A DNA stretch of 48,540 bases from Bacteroidia bacterium (GCA_025057395.1 JANWXU010000014.1:1-48540); one strand, 5' to 3'. Positions 1 through 8,900 are shown, numbered from the stretch's first letter. Notes: generated from the letters alone by a model not told the origin. Program-made: numbers and translations.

Positions 1-189
1 TCTTTACCAATTGACTCAGAAAAAGCAGAGAGCCTTTTTATGGTAGCTATGACGCGAAGTAGGAAAAATCTTTACCTCACCTACACAGGAAATGTACACG
101 AATATGTAAACCGATTTAAAGATGATTGTACCAAAATTTCAATAGACCCACCTACAAAACCCAGTTCGACTATAAGCTTTGACTTCTAA
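1..189 (+). CDS. UvrD/Rep-family helicase, C-terminal fragment
   Basis: The reading frame is open from the left edge to a TAA at 187-189, so only the last 62 residues are visible. Residues 13-27 (FMVAMTRSRKNLYLT) match helicase motif VI of superfamily 1A helicases, where the usual form is VAMTRAxxxLYLT; the Arg is the arginine finger that contacts ATP. About 35 residues follow the motif, so there is no room for the Tudor-like C-terminal domain of PcrA/UvrD. The protein could be a repair helicase or a defence-associated UvrD-like helicase; the missing N-terminus prevents a choice. The next gene starts one base after the stop, which suggests a shared transcript and coupled translation. Confidence 0.8.
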   Translation, partial: SLPIDSEKAESLFMVAMTRSRKNLYLTYTGNVHEYVNRFKDDCTKISIDPPTKPSSTISFDF

Positions 190-190
190 A

Positions 191-1375
191 ATGAAAAATT
201 ACTTAGGCATTATTTTTAGAAACCAATTTGCTCTGTTTTATAAGTATGGATATATCTTTATCCCTAAACCTCATCTGATTCAGTTTAACAAAAATATTAC
301 ACCCAAAATAAAAAGAAGCCTAATCAAAATATTTAAAAAACTCACACCCTTTGAATATGAAGAAGAATATTTGATATTACATCTTACTAAAAATGAACAA
401 GAAGGCAAAAACTTAAAAAATAGTCTTATTCGGTTCTTGTTACAAGATGTCGTTGCTATTTATCCTCTTTCCCAAAGAGCTAAGACTGTAATAGAATCTC
501 GAATCAACCCCAAAATCCGAATTGAAAGTCCCATTTTCGAAGAAATTCTGCCCAAGATAGAGTACCATATCGAAACTACACAAATGGAGCACGGAATTGA
601 GGCTCTTTGGCATTCCTGCCAGGTAGAAGGTAAGGCTAGCACCTACATTGATAATATTGGATGGGAGAATATCCTTAAGGGAATGGAGCATAGAAAAAAA
701 GGTAACAAAGCCACTGATATACAGCGCGGAAGTTATTGGGAATACCTTATTACCTATGAACGCTATAGCTATTTTCCTAATACTACTTTAGGATATTTTT
801 ATGATGCTGGCCAAGTATTTAGCTATAGCAAAGGGCTTCCTGGCTTCGAGGGCAGTAGTCTACATGCATTTTTGGAAGAAATTAATAATCACGAGCCAGG
901 TATTAAATTTACAGAAGTTGTTAAGCGCATAGAATCTGATGATAGAACAGTATCTTATATCAACCAAACTTCAACGGGAGCAACAAAAAACTATATCATT
1001 GCCCCTCTTTTTTTAATGTTACGCGACGATATTCGTAAATGCAATGATATAAATCAGGCTAAGCTTTTTAAAAACTTAGGCTACCTAAAGACATTTGAAG
1101 ATAGCTTTAAACATACTGTTGTATTATTAGGCGCTTTTTTTGGCTTTAGTAAGTTTTATGATCTCTACTATGATAAGCTTAACTTGCGGTTTTACAAGGA
1201 ATGCCAACAGCCTAAGTTTGTCAATACACAGCCTCCAGAGGCTAAAAAGAAAAATGAGCCACTTCCACCCAGTTCCATTAATCCTGACTTATTTGGTAAT
1301 AACTACCCTGATATCCATCAGCAGTACGAAGAACTTACCGCACCCGATCCAACAGATGAACCCTCAATCCATTAA
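191..1375 (+). CDS. Unknown protein coupled to UvrD-like helicase
   Basis: I do not recognise this 395-residue protein. The ATG at 191 lies one base after the helicase stop; a TTG 12 bases upstream is in frame but would overlap the helicase, so the ATG is preferred. The protein is soluble, with no signal peptide or membrane segment. It is rich in Lys, Tyr, Phe and Ile in the first 330 residues, with an aromatic-rich segment (FFGFSKFYDLYYDKL) near residue 320. It ends in a Pro-rich, probably disordered tail of about 60 residues. No nuclease, ATPase or methylase motif is evident. Its tight linkage to a helicase suggests joint action in DNA repair or phage defence, which is inference only. Confidence 0.75.
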   Translation: MKNYLGIIFRNQFALFYKYGYIFIPKPHLIQFNKNITPKIKRSLIKIFKKLTPFEYEEEYLILHLTKNEQEGKNLKNSLIRFLLQDVVAIYPLSQRAKTVIESRINPKIRIESPIFEEILPKIEYHIETTQMEHGIEALWHSCQVEGKASTYIDNIGWENILKGMEHRKKGNKATDIQRGSYWEYLITYERYSYFPNTTLGYFYDAGQVFSYSKGLPGFEGSSLHAFLEEINNHEPGIKFTEVVKRIESDDRTVSYINQTSTGATKNYIIAPLFLMLRDDIRKCNDINQAKLFKNLGYLKTFEDSFKHTVVLLGAFFGFSKFYDLYYDKLNLRFYKECQQPKFVNTQPPEAKKKNEPLPPSSINPDLFGNNYPDIHQQYEELTAPDPTDEPSIH

Positions 1376-1670
1376 AATACTCGAGGCTCCAATTAAAAAT
1401 ACCCGCAAACCATTTTAAATAAAATTCAATATCTATTTTACTAGGCAATAAGGAATCAATTAAACACCTGTGCCGATGGCTTTTAAAGCAGATAGTTTAT
1501 ATAGTTTATCATGACTTTAAATTATTAAAATTATTAAGTGCACGAACTAATTTAATAACTTGATGGGGAGTGCGCACATAGGGAGGATAAAGGGGGGTGC
1601 ATTCCAAACTAAAAATAAACTAATGACATATGCGTCATTGGTATTATAAACAGCTTTTCTTAAGATATTT

Positions 1671-3500
1671 CTATTTTACTTTACTTTTTATCCACTGTTC
1701 AAACCAAAGTGGAGGTGTAGCTTGTGCAAAAGTAAGTTTATATTTCTTAGGATTATTTTTCCCTGTATACTCTACTTGTAAATTTAATTCCTTACCATTT
1801 CGGCGAATACCTAAATTTTGATTACCTATTCTGAGTATTTTACCCAGAGCACTATCGTCGAAAGCTTCACCATTCCAGGCAAATATGTGGTCTCCTTCTT
1901 GGATTCCAGCTTTGGCAGCATCCGAACCAGGTAAAATTGTTTCGACTTTAATTCCTCCCGAAGCCACATCTATTACAACTTTAGAAATACCTATTTTTTG
2001 AGAAGCCGGGGCCTCAGTATCATCATTAATTTCTAGTTTAAGTTGTAGGGGTTCCAAAATTGAAGCATAATCTATAGGCACTACTCCCTCTACATACTTA
2101 GCAAAAAATTCTTTAAAGCTTTTTTTAGTAAGAGTTTCGGCAGCCTTTTGAACCCCATCTTCAGGATAGCCATTTCCTTTTTTGTAGTACTCGTGGTAAA
2201 GATAAGCAAAAATATCATCCAGACCTACCTTATGGTTACTTACGCGGCGCAACTCTAAATCCAAAAGAAGCCCTAGCCGAGAGCCTAAAGTATAAAAAGA
2301 TGTCTTATGGTGCGGACTGCCAAAGCTAGAAGTAGAAAGCCAACTATCAAAACTTGCCATTGCAGGAGATACTACTCTTTGTGCCGGATTATTTTCCAGG
2401 CTAGTAATTATATTTGAAAAGTAATTTAAAAAGTCCTCTGGTTTTATAAGTCCTGCCCTTACTAAAGTAAGGTAAGTATAATAATCGGTTACCCCTTCGG
2501 TAAACCAATGCATTTTGGTGTATACTTCCTTAGAATAATCATAGGGCCAAAGAGCAGCAGGACGAATTGATTTAACATTCCAGGTATGCCAAAATTCGTG
2601 GCTGGTAATACCATATAGCCCCTCAAAAGCTTTTTCAGAAGCAGCTACTGACTCTGGAAGTACGTAGATAGAGGAAGTGGTATGCTCCACAGCATGGCGA
2701 ATACGATTAGGCGAAAGGAAGTAGATAAAATGGTGCTCCGGAGCAACAAATTCACCAAAAATAGCTTTTTGCTCTTTAATAATTTTTGTAATATTAGCTA
2801 TTAGCGTCTTTTCTGCGCCCGCTGCTGCGCCGTATTTTCCATAAAAATGGATGTAACACTTTAAACCATCTACCGTGAAGTTAAATTGCGTAAGATAGGG
2901 AGAAAAAATGCTAGGGCAATCCACAAGTTCATGGTAAGTCTTTGCAGTAAAGCGATTGTAGTCCGAGGTTGCTTTTAAAGCAGTAGCCGCTTTCCACTCT
3001 TTAGGTAAATTAGGAAGGAAAAGGGTACAGGGCAATTCCAACTCTCCTGCTTTATACATAAACAGGTTGATACCGTTAAAATAAACAAGATTCTCCCCCA
3101 AATAGCTAGTACCTGCATCTATAGGTATTCCTGCATAAAAACGGTATCGCACTTGAATCTTTAGGGCCGAAGTTGAGTTATACACCCTCCATGTATCTTT
3201 ATTAATCTTTTCCCATGATAGAATCTTGCCACTTTCGTCCTTTGCTTGAAAATCAAAAACGCTAGCAGCATAATTTTGTAGAATGTATCTTCCTGGTCGC
3301 CAAGCCGGGATTAAAAAATCAGTATACTTTCCCTCCTGCTTTCGAGTGAGCAAAGTTACATCGAAAACATGCTCATTAGGGTTTTGCCATTCTAGGACGT
3401 AATCATAGCTATCACTGTTAGCATTTTCTCTAGCCACCACCTGCTGAGCTGACCATGGTGCCACAAAGAAAAAAGCAAATAAGAAATACAATTTCCTCAA
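1671..3500 (-). CDS. Secreted M61 family metallopeptidase with PDZ domain
   Basis: This 609-residue protein resembles M61 glycyl-aminopeptidase-type enzymes, which are zinc peptidases that cleave N-terminal Gly or Ala. A signal peptide (residues 1-23, ending WSAQQVVA) points to export to the periplasm or outside. An N-terminal beta-rich domain leads to the zinc site HEFWH at 301-305, and a further candidate Glu ligand lies in FTEG near 334. A PDZ domain spans about 500-575 (GDHIFAWNG). Length and domain order fit the family. The only start upstream of the signal peptide is a TTG at 3500, with a stop shortly before it in frame. It lies 29 bases after the next minus-strand gene, so the two may be co-transcribed. 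Substrate specificity cannot be read from the sequence. Confidence 0.9.
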   Translation of the reverse strand: MRKLYFLFAFFFVAPWSAQQVVARENANSDSYDYVLEWQNPNEHVFDVTLLTRKQEGKYTDFLIPAWRPGRYILQNYAASVFDFQAKDESGKILSWEKINKDTWRVYNSTSALKIQVRYRFYAGIPIDAGTSYLGENLVYFNGINLFMYKAGELELPCTLFLPNLPKEWKAATALKATSDYNRFTAKTYHELVDCPSIFSPYLTQFNFTVDGLKCYIHFYGKYGAAAGAEKTLIANITKIIKEQKAIFGEFVAPEHHFIYFLSPNRIRHAVEHTTSSIYVLPESVAASEKAFEGLYGITSHEFWHTWNVKSIRPAALWPYDYSKEVYTKMHWFTEGVTDYYTYLTLVRAGLIKPEDFLNYFSNIITSLENNPAQRVVSPAMASFDSWLSTSSFGSPHHKTSFYTLGSRLGLLLDLELRRVSNHKVGLDDIFAYLYHEYYKKGNGYPEDGVQKAAETLTKKSFKEFFAKYVEGVVPIDYASILEPLQLKLEINDDTEAPASQKIGISKVVIDVASGGIKVETILPGSDAAKAGIQEGDHIFAWNGEAFDDSALGKILRIGNQNLGIRRNGKELNLQVEYTGKNNPKKYKLTFAQATPPLWFEQWIKSKVK

Positions 3501-3529
3501 AAAATTAAATAATTAAAAACTCTTTACTT

Positions 3530-4117
3530 TTAGCGCTCTCCTTTTTCTCCTACAAAATAATCTTCCTTATCCCTAAAAAGAAGGTTAAAAGTAGTTAAGC
3601 TACCATAACTGCGCGTAATATATTGCTGTAAATTTAATTTTTCTGCATCACTAATCTGATCATTACTATTAATCTTTTGCTCTAAAACACGTAGGCGGTC
3701 TCGAATCATTACTATTTTATGAAAAAACTGATCAATAGGTACTTCTTTGGAAGCCAAGTTTTTATCTCTAGGCTGTAAAATTAAAGTTCCACCCTGCCAC
3801 TTAGGATGAATTCTTACATTTTCAGAAATATCACTCCACCTGCGCAAAATATTAATTAGTTTTTTTTCTACTAAGCTTAAGCTTACTAGGTCGGAATAAA
3901 GCTCCACATTTTCAATTACTTCCAAGCCTTTAAAACTTGTAGAAATTTCTTTAATACCATGACGCATAAAAGTAATGGTATAGGTATTAAGGGAAGCATT
4001 GATCACTACTCCGTCTCCAAATTCGGGGTGCCTTACTCGCGACCCTATGCCCAACAATCTACTTTCATTACTTCCCTCATTTTCAGTAGGCATTTCTATA
4101 AGCTCTATTTCAGACAT
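3530..4117 (-). CDS. Small protein with PcrA/UvrD-like Tudor module
   Basis: This 195-residue cytoplasmic protein begins with an acidic stretch. Residues 24-60 (GSRVRHPEFGDGVV, then a strand pair ending GIKEI) closely resemble the Tudor-like module at the C-terminus of PcrA/UvrD helicases, usually GDxVxHxxFGxGxV...GxKxL. In PcrA that module binds RNA polymerase. The rest, residues 80-190, is predicted helical and charged with no motif I know. The ATG at 4117 is clear and a promoter-like element lies about 55 bases upstream. No helicase core is present, so a binding or adaptor role is more likely than catalysis. It is probably co-transcribed with the M61 peptidase downstream, though no functional link is obvious. 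Confidence 0.7.
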   Translation of the reverse strand: MSEIELIEMPTENEGSNESRLLGIGSRVRHPEFGDGVVINASLNTYTITFMRHGIKEISTSFKGLEVIENVELYSDLVSLSLVEKKLINILRRWSDISENVRIHPKWQGGTLILQPRDKNLASKEVPIDQFFHKIVMIRDRLRVLEQKINSNDQISDAEKLNLQQYITRSYGSLTTFNLLFRDKEDYFVGEKGER

Positions 4118-4171
4118 AGCTATCTAAACTACTGATACCAAGACATCTCAACTAAAACTCTAAATGTACAC

Positions 4172-4205
4172 AAAATTAAAGAAAAACTAAACTTAAGCCC
4201 CCAAA
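4172..4205 (-). promoter_or_regulatory. Possible Bacteroidota-type promoter, Tudor/M61 genes
   Basis: Read on the minus strand, TAATTTTG at 4179-4172 matches the -7 consensus TAnnTTTG, and TTTG at 4205-4202 could be the -33 element with 22 bases between them, slightly longer than usual. The predicted leader to the ATG at 4117 is about 45-50 bases. The call rests on consensus matching alone. Confidence 0.4.
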
Positions 4206-4383
4206 AGTTTTGGTACGCTGCCCAAAGTTTTCTTTTATTTTTTAGTTTATTCTTTCTGCCATTTAAGGCTTTATATTAAAGAATTTTAGTATTAATTTAT
4301 GATAATTTTATCGTGATTTGCCTGAAAATTTAAACTTCTCCCTCTAAAGCTAATCTCTGAGAATTTTATTTAAATATAATCGA

Positions 4384-4782
4384 ATGGGCTGGGAAGACAA
4401 AAACTTACTGAAAAATCAAAACTTACCACATTTACATAAAGATACTATTCTTTTCGTAACCGATTATTTCCCAGAAAACAAAATTCCACTTGTTCTAAAG
4501 CAGCTTCAAACAGTAGACGAAGACATTTTTGAAAAACTCAAAACTGTACAATACACCAACCCGCAAACCATATTGCTTATTTCTATTTTTTTAGGATACT
4601 TGGGAATTGACCGTTTTATGGTAAACGACTACGGGTTAGGTTTATTCAAGTTACTTACTTGTGGGGGATTTGGGATAGGATGGATTATCGACATTTTTTT
4701 AATACAAAATAAAGCTAAAGAAAATAACTTTAGGAAGCTAGAATCAACCATCGCACAATTAGAACATGTTGACTACCAATAA
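4384..4782 (+). CDS. TM2 domain membrane protein
   Basis: This 132-residue protein has a soluble N-terminal part of about 58 residues and then a TM2 domain: two hydrophobic helices around residues 62-78 and 85-104. They are separated by the characteristic turn with Gly-x-x-Gly-x-Asp-Arg-Phe (LGYLGIDRFM) and a Gly-rich second helix ending in an Asp-containing WIIDIFL. TM2 proteins sit in the inner membrane and their biochemical role is mostly unknown. The start is the ATG at 4384; the upstream region is AT-rich without a convincing promoter. The next gene begins 78 bases later and has its own promoter-like box, so an operon is uncertain. Confidence 0.85.
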   Translation: MGWEDKNLLKNQNLPHLHKDTILFVTDYFPENKIPLVLKQLQTVDEDIFEKLKTVQYTNPQTILLISIFLGYLGIDRFMVNDYGLGLFKLLTCGGFGIGWIIDIFLIQNKAKENNFRKLESTIAQLEHVDYQ

Positions 4783-4793
4783 AAAAGCTCACC

Positions 4794-4825
4794 TTAGCAA
4801 AATAAAAATAATTTTTTTATATTTG
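4794..4825 (+). promoter_or_regulatory. Possible promoter of the VWA-like gene
   Basis: TATATTTG at 4818-4825 is a full match to the Bacteroidota -7 consensus TAnnTTTG. A partial -33 element (TTAG, 4794-4797) sits 20 bases upstream. A transcript starting near 4831 would have a leader of about 30 bases to the TTG start at 4861. Confidence 0.5.
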
Positions 4826-4860
4826 TAATGATAGCACTCTAATTCTGCTAAGTCGCTGTT

Positions 4861-7437
4861 TTGAAGATAACCTTCTTTTTCTACGCAGCCAAAATTTTAT
4901 ACATCAGCAGTAACATAGTGCTCTTGCTTTGTAAGAGCAGTATTGCCCAGTATAATTCTAGCATAGCTAATATCACTTGGCATAAAGAAAAAGTGGTGTC
5001 CTATGGCTTAAAAGACACTAACCACAAGGTTATTCTTTTTCTAGAATATGCTAAAGCTACCATACTTAACCCAGAGGCATGGAATCTAGAGCAGAGAAAA
5101 GGTAAAAAAGTATACAAAATAGAACTTGTATATACAGGCTATCCGCGTGACACAAACGATTGGCTCACTCCCTTCGGACAATTATTACGCAGACGAGTAG
5201 AGAGCTTACTTCAACTTGCTCCAGAATTAGGACAAAAATCTAGTACTATCGATTGGGTCTTAGTAGAACAAACAGGATGTTCTACTGCCAAAATAGCCAA
5301 AACTTATTTTCACGGCTTTGTTTTACATTATTTGCTCGAAAATATTTCACCTGCACCAGAAGTGCTTGCACTCAGCCTAAGTTCTCCCCCAGACTTATTG
5401 CAAAATTTTGAAGAAAGTGAAGAAGCGGAGGAGGATACAGAGCTTCCTAAAAGGAAAAAAAATAAAAAAAGCTCCTCTTACCGCCAAAAAAAGAGAAGTT
5501 CTTACGCTTCTTATGTTAGCGAGTATGTAACTACAAATATGAAAGTCGTATATGAAATTTTGGATACTACTAATATAGAAACTCCACTGCCAGGTCCTGC
5601 AGATACGGTAAACAATGCGATTGACGCTTTTATGGTACGCCGACCTGAAATAAAAAATGCACTTGTAGTCATAGATTGGACAGGTTCTATGTACCCCTAT
5701 GGGGCTCAAATTATCAAATGGCACCACCAAAATTTAGAGCAGCAATTAATACGAGCAATAGTTTTAACTAATGATGGAGATGGCTTTCGAGAATTTTATC
5801 GTTTCCTTACTTCAGAAGGAGGGTCAAAGTGGGGAACCCATATTTTAGGTTCCTCTAGTAATGAAGCTTATCTACATTTTTTAGAAAAACGAAGAAATGT
5901 AATTGGTAATCGCGGGGGAATTTATTTTACTGATACACTCGAAATCGAAAATTTACTCAGGCTAATGGAAAAAGCCATGCAAAATGGTTGTGGAGATGAA
6001 ATTCCGGAAAATAATATCGAGACGTTATTAGCAGCCACAAAAAAATATCCTGATTTTGAAAATATCCTGCATATTGCCGATAATAATGCACCAGTAGTAG
6101 ACATGGCGCTACTTGATAGCTTAAAGCACCCTATACATGTTATTTTATGTGGGAAAAAAAATGCTCCTTTTCAAGTAGACTATCTAAAAATTGCTGCTCA
6201 TACTGGTGGAAGTGTTACTACCATAGAGTCTGAACTCGATTTTGGTACTTCAGAAAGTATTCAATTTAAGCAATACCCTAATGCCAGCGGAATTGCTAGT
6301 CAAAGCACGGAATCAAATATTTTTGAACTCTTTTGTGAGTTAGAAAAGAGTTATCGAATTGCAGGGGTAGAATCTCCTTATTTTTGTGCTCTGCAAGCCG
6401 CTCGCCAAAAATACAGCTCGCAAATTATTGGTAAAACAATAAGTACTTTTTTATCTCTTCCTAAAAGTAGTGATATTACAGCACTAGGTATTCAAGCTGA
6501 AGAAGTAGCTGCAATAGATAGTTTATTTGTCCATCCTCTACCTTATAGTAGTTTTATTGGCGACTGCACTTTTAATGGAATTCCATATACTATTTACTTT
6601 TTAAAAAAATTCTTCAGCTCCTGCTCTTCAATAACTAATTTTGTTGCTTTTAATGGTGGCGATAATTTCAGGCGAGCTTTATTATCCAGCGAAAAAGAAG
6701 CTCATGAATATCTCGGCTATTTTAATAAGATAACTTCTTTTTTCGATAGAAGGCCACTTAAAAGCCAAACTCCTAAAGTACGATACTTGCCTCAAAAAGG
6801 AGTTTATATTTTTCAAAATTTGGTAAATATCCAAGCTCTTGAAAAAGCTATGCAAAAAGTGGCATTAGGAGGTACAGGCATTGGCAATAAAAAAAACATT
6901 CTAGAAGTCATTTTAGAACTCCAAAAACAAACTAACATAGATACTCTTTTGCTAGTAATCGATAAGCAAGCAGAAATCTGTGATTGGTATCTTTTGCCCT
7001 ACCTACAAAAACCTGTACACATACTAGCGTGCGGACCTAAACAGGTTCCTACAAGTGCCGATTTAATTACTTTAGCTTATACTACCCGAGGCAAACTCAT
7101 TTCCTCTTTTGTAAATATAAACTTTCAAGAGGCCCGGTGGCATAATTCTACTACTTTACTTTTTGATTTTCAAATTTATACTCAGACTCCTAATGGCCGC
7201 TTTCGCCTAGAACGTGCCAAGCCCGAGGTATACATACAAAAATTTATAGAGCAACGAGCGCCTGTAAGCTATGCTCAATTGCTAGATTTTTTTGAAAGAA
7301 TCACCCCCCCCAATATGCACGAAAACCAAAGGAAGAAAGTCCTAAAAGAAATCTTAAACCGTTTAATTAAACAAAAATTAATACAGAAAACCGGAAGCGG
7401 TAACAGAACCCTATATTCTATGGGTATATCGACGTAA
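4861..7437 (+). CDS. Exported protein with duplicated VWA-like region
   Basis: This 858-residue protein has an apparent signal peptide (residues 1-30, ending CKSSIAQ). The start is a TTG at 4861 because no ATG precedes the hydrophobic stretch. Residues 271-280 read VVIDWTGSMY, a MIDAS-like DxTxS motif of von Willebrand factor A domains, which bind a divalent metal. A region of about 165 residues from this domain (near 305-470, with GDGFRE and HPIHVILCGKK) recurs in diverged form near 598-765 (GDNFRR, KPVHILACGPK); the second copy lacks a clear MIDAS motif. The region 190-205 is rich in Lys and Ser. The last 70 residues look like a winged helix, unusual in an exported protein. The function is unknown; a surface or periplasmic scaffold is possible. 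Confidence 0.75.
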   Translation: MKITFFFYAAKILYISSNIVLLLCKSSIAQYNSSIANITWHKEKVVSYGLKDTNHKVILFLEYAKATILNPEAWNLEQRKGKKVYKIELVYTGYPRDTNDWLTPFGQLLRRRVESLLQLAPELGQKSSTIDWVLVEQTGCSTAKIAKTYFHGFVLHYLLENISPAPEVLALSLSSPPDLLQNFEESEEAEEDTELPKRKKNKKSSSYRQKKRSSYASYVSEYVTTNMKVVYEILDTTNIETPLPGPADTVNNAIDAFMVRRPEIKNALVVIDWTGSMYPYGAQIIKWHHQNLEQQLIRAIVLTNDGDGFREFYRFLTSEGGSKWGTHILGSSSNEAYLHFLEKRRNVIGNRGGIYFTDTLEIENLLRLMEKAMQNGCGDEIPENNIETLLAATKKYPDFENILHIADNNAPVVDMALLDSLKHPIHVILCGKKNAPFQVDYLKIAAHTGGSVTTIESELDFGTSESIQFKQYPNASGIASQSTESNIFELFCELEKSYRIAGVESPYFCALQAARQKYSSQIIGKTISTFLSLPKSSDITALGIQAEEVAAIDSLFVHPLPYSSFIGDCTFNGIPYTIYFLKKFFSSCSSITNFVAFNGGDNFRRALLSSEKEAHEYLGYFNKITSFFDRRPLKSQTPKVRYLPQKGVYIFQNLVNIQALEKAMQKVALGGTGIGNKKNILEVILELQKQTNIDTLLLVIDKQAEICDWYLLPYLQKPVHILACGPKQVPTSADLITLAYTTRGKLISSFVNINFQEARWHNSTTLLFDFQIYTQTPNGRFRLERAKPEVYIQKFIEQRAPVSYAQLLDFFERITPPNMHENQRKKVLKEILNRLIKQKLIQKTGSGNRTLYSMGIST

Positions 7438-7632
7438 GTCTTAAAAATTTTATATAAATGACCGAAATTTAGTGAAATAATATAGCATTAAAGCCAGCCG
7501 CATACAAATACAAACAAACTATAAAAAATATTCTGGCTTATAACTATCTAAATCTTGTAATCTAACTATTTTTTATTTAGAATTGTTCTATAAGGAAACC
7601 ACTAAACTAAAGTATTTATTATTTAACAGAAA

Positions 7633-8229
7633 ATGGCAACTCGAATTATACAGGGAGATAAAAAGGAGCGCGAACTTAATTTCATAGAGAAGCTATATCT
7701 TCCAGAAATCTTAAAAGGCATGGCTTTTACCTTCAAACACATGTTCCGTAAGCAAGTAACAATGGAATATCCGGAGGTAAAGCCTAATTTAGGACCTGAA
7801 TTCCGCGGCAGGCCAGTTTTAGTAGAAGAAAATGGGCAGGAGCGATGTGTTGCATGTGGGCTGTGCGCCCGAGTTTGTCCTCCGCTAGCTATCAGTATGC
7901 AAGCGGCAGAAACACCTGATACCAAAGAACGCTATCCTGCTGTTTTTGAAATCGATATGCTCCGATGTATATACTGCGGTTTATGTGAAGATGTTTGCCC
8001 AGAAGAAGCTATTGTGATGAGTGATGATTATGATAATGTTTACCTTACGCGCAAAGATGCTATTTATGATAAACAAAGACTATTAGTTAATAAAGCACGT
8101 TTAGCGCCGAGGCTCAACTGGCTTGCTAAATTTCGTAACCCTAACTTCGGAGACGTATACAATTTCCAAAAAAGTAATAATATTCACAGCGTAAGGGATC
8201 GACAACAAGAAGTAGTGGCACAGCATTAA
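7633..8229 (+). CDS. nuoI: NADH-quinone oxidoreductase subunit I
   Basis: NuoI carries two [4Fe-4S] clusters (N6a, N6b) that pass electrons along the peripheral arm of respiratory complex I towards quinone. The two ferredoxin-type ligand sets are intact: C72, C75, C78, C82 ([12 protein letters not shown]) and C112, C115, C118, C122 ([12 protein letters not shown]). At 198 residues it is slightly longer than many homologues because of its C-terminal tail. The start is the ATG at 7633, after a 195-base AT-rich gap in which I see nothing else. No other nuo gene is in the window, so the gene stands outside a contiguous nuo operon. A terminator follows it. Confidence 0.93.
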   Translation: MATRIIQGDKKERELNFIEKLYLPEILKGMAFTFKHMFRKQVTMEYPEVKPNLGPEFRGRPVLVEENGQERCVACGLCARVCPPLAISMQAAETPDTKERYPAVFEIDMLRCIYCGLCEDVCPEEAIVMSDDYDNVYLTRKDAIYDKQRLLVNKARLAPRLNWLAKFRNPNFGDVYNFQKSNNIHSVRDRQQEVVAQH

Positions 8230-8283
8230 AGCAGAACTGTATTTATTTATTTTATTTATATTGTTTTTTAAATTTAGCTTTTC

Positions 8284-8320
8284 AAGAACCTGCTCCTTGA
8301 GGGTAGGTTCTTTGTTTTTA
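8284..8320 (+). terminator. Rho-independent terminator after nuoI
   Basis: An 8-base inverted repeat, AAGAACCT at 8284-8291 and AGGTTCTT at 8305-8312, with a 13-base loop, is followed by TGTTTTT. This is a good plus-strand intrinsic terminator. It ends the nuoI transcript just upstream of the hslV promoter-like box. Confidence 0.75.
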
Positions 8321-8330
8321 ATAGGAAGAT

Positions 8331-8338
8331 TATATTTG
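8331..8338 (+). promoter_or_regulatory. Possible -7 box of hslV promoter
   Basis: TATATTTG matches the Bacteroidota -7 consensus TAnnTTTG and lies 20 bases before the hslV ATG. The nearest TTTG upstream (8311-8314) is only 16 bases away and lies within the T-tract of the preceding terminator, so the -33 element is uncertain. Confidence 0.45.
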
Positions 8339-8357
8339 CGTATAGATAAGTATACCA

Positions 8358-8900
8358 ATGAAAAGTCCTATTATACGCGGTACTACGGTCCTAGGCATCA
8401 TTCATAATGGAGAAGTTGCTCTAGGAGCTGATGGCCAGGTTACTTTTGGCAACGCTGTAATTATGAAAGCGAATACTAAAAAAGTTCGCAAAATTGCAGA
8501 AGGCAGAATTTTAGCAGGCTTTGCTGGCGCTACTGCCGACTCGCTCACACTTTTAGAACGTTTTGAAGAAAAACTCTCTCAATACAATACTCTCAAGCGG
8601 GCCGCCGTAGAACTAGCTAGAGACTGGCGAACCGATCGTTATCTTCGCCGCCTTGAAACTATGCTAGTTGCTTTGAACGCTCATGAGGGAGTGATTCTAA
8701 CAGGAAATGGAGACGTATTAGAACCAGATAATCATATTTTTGCAATTGGTTCGGGAGGCATGTACGCTCAGGCAGCAGCTTTAGCACTTTTACGTAATGC
8801 CCCTCATCTTAGTGCCACTGAAATTGTACGCCAAAGTTTAAGCATAGCAGCAGAAATTTGCATCTTTACTAACCACAACTTTGAAATCCTTACTCTATGA
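8358..8900 (+). CDS. hslV: ATP-dependent protease subunit HslV
   Basis: HslV is the proteasome-like peptidase that forms a double hexamer and works with the unfoldase HslU (ClpY) in cytoplasmic protein turnover. The 180-residue length is normal. The motif RGTTVLG (residues 7-13) places the catalytic Thr at position 9, after a short propeptide that is removed on maturation. GADGQVT and the Lys-rich NTKKVRKI segment are family hallmarks, and IGSGGMYA occurs near residue 130. The stop codon overlaps the start of the next gene (ATGA at 8897-8900), indicating translational coupling. hslU is not in the window. Confidence 0.95.
   Translation: MKSPIIRGTTVLGIIHNGEVALGADGQVTFGNAVIMKANTKKVRKIAEGRILAGFAGATADSLTLLERFEEKLSQYNTLKRAAVELARDWRTDRYLRRLETMLVALNAHEGVILTGNGDVLEPDNHIFAIGSGGMYAQAAALALLRNAPHLSATEIVRQSLSIAAEICIFTNHNFEILTL

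Noticed and set aside
1140-1418. 92-codon frame overlapping the end of the unknown protein gene
   Set aside because: It lies in another frame over the Pro-rich tail and shows no domain; the main frame has a clear start and stop.
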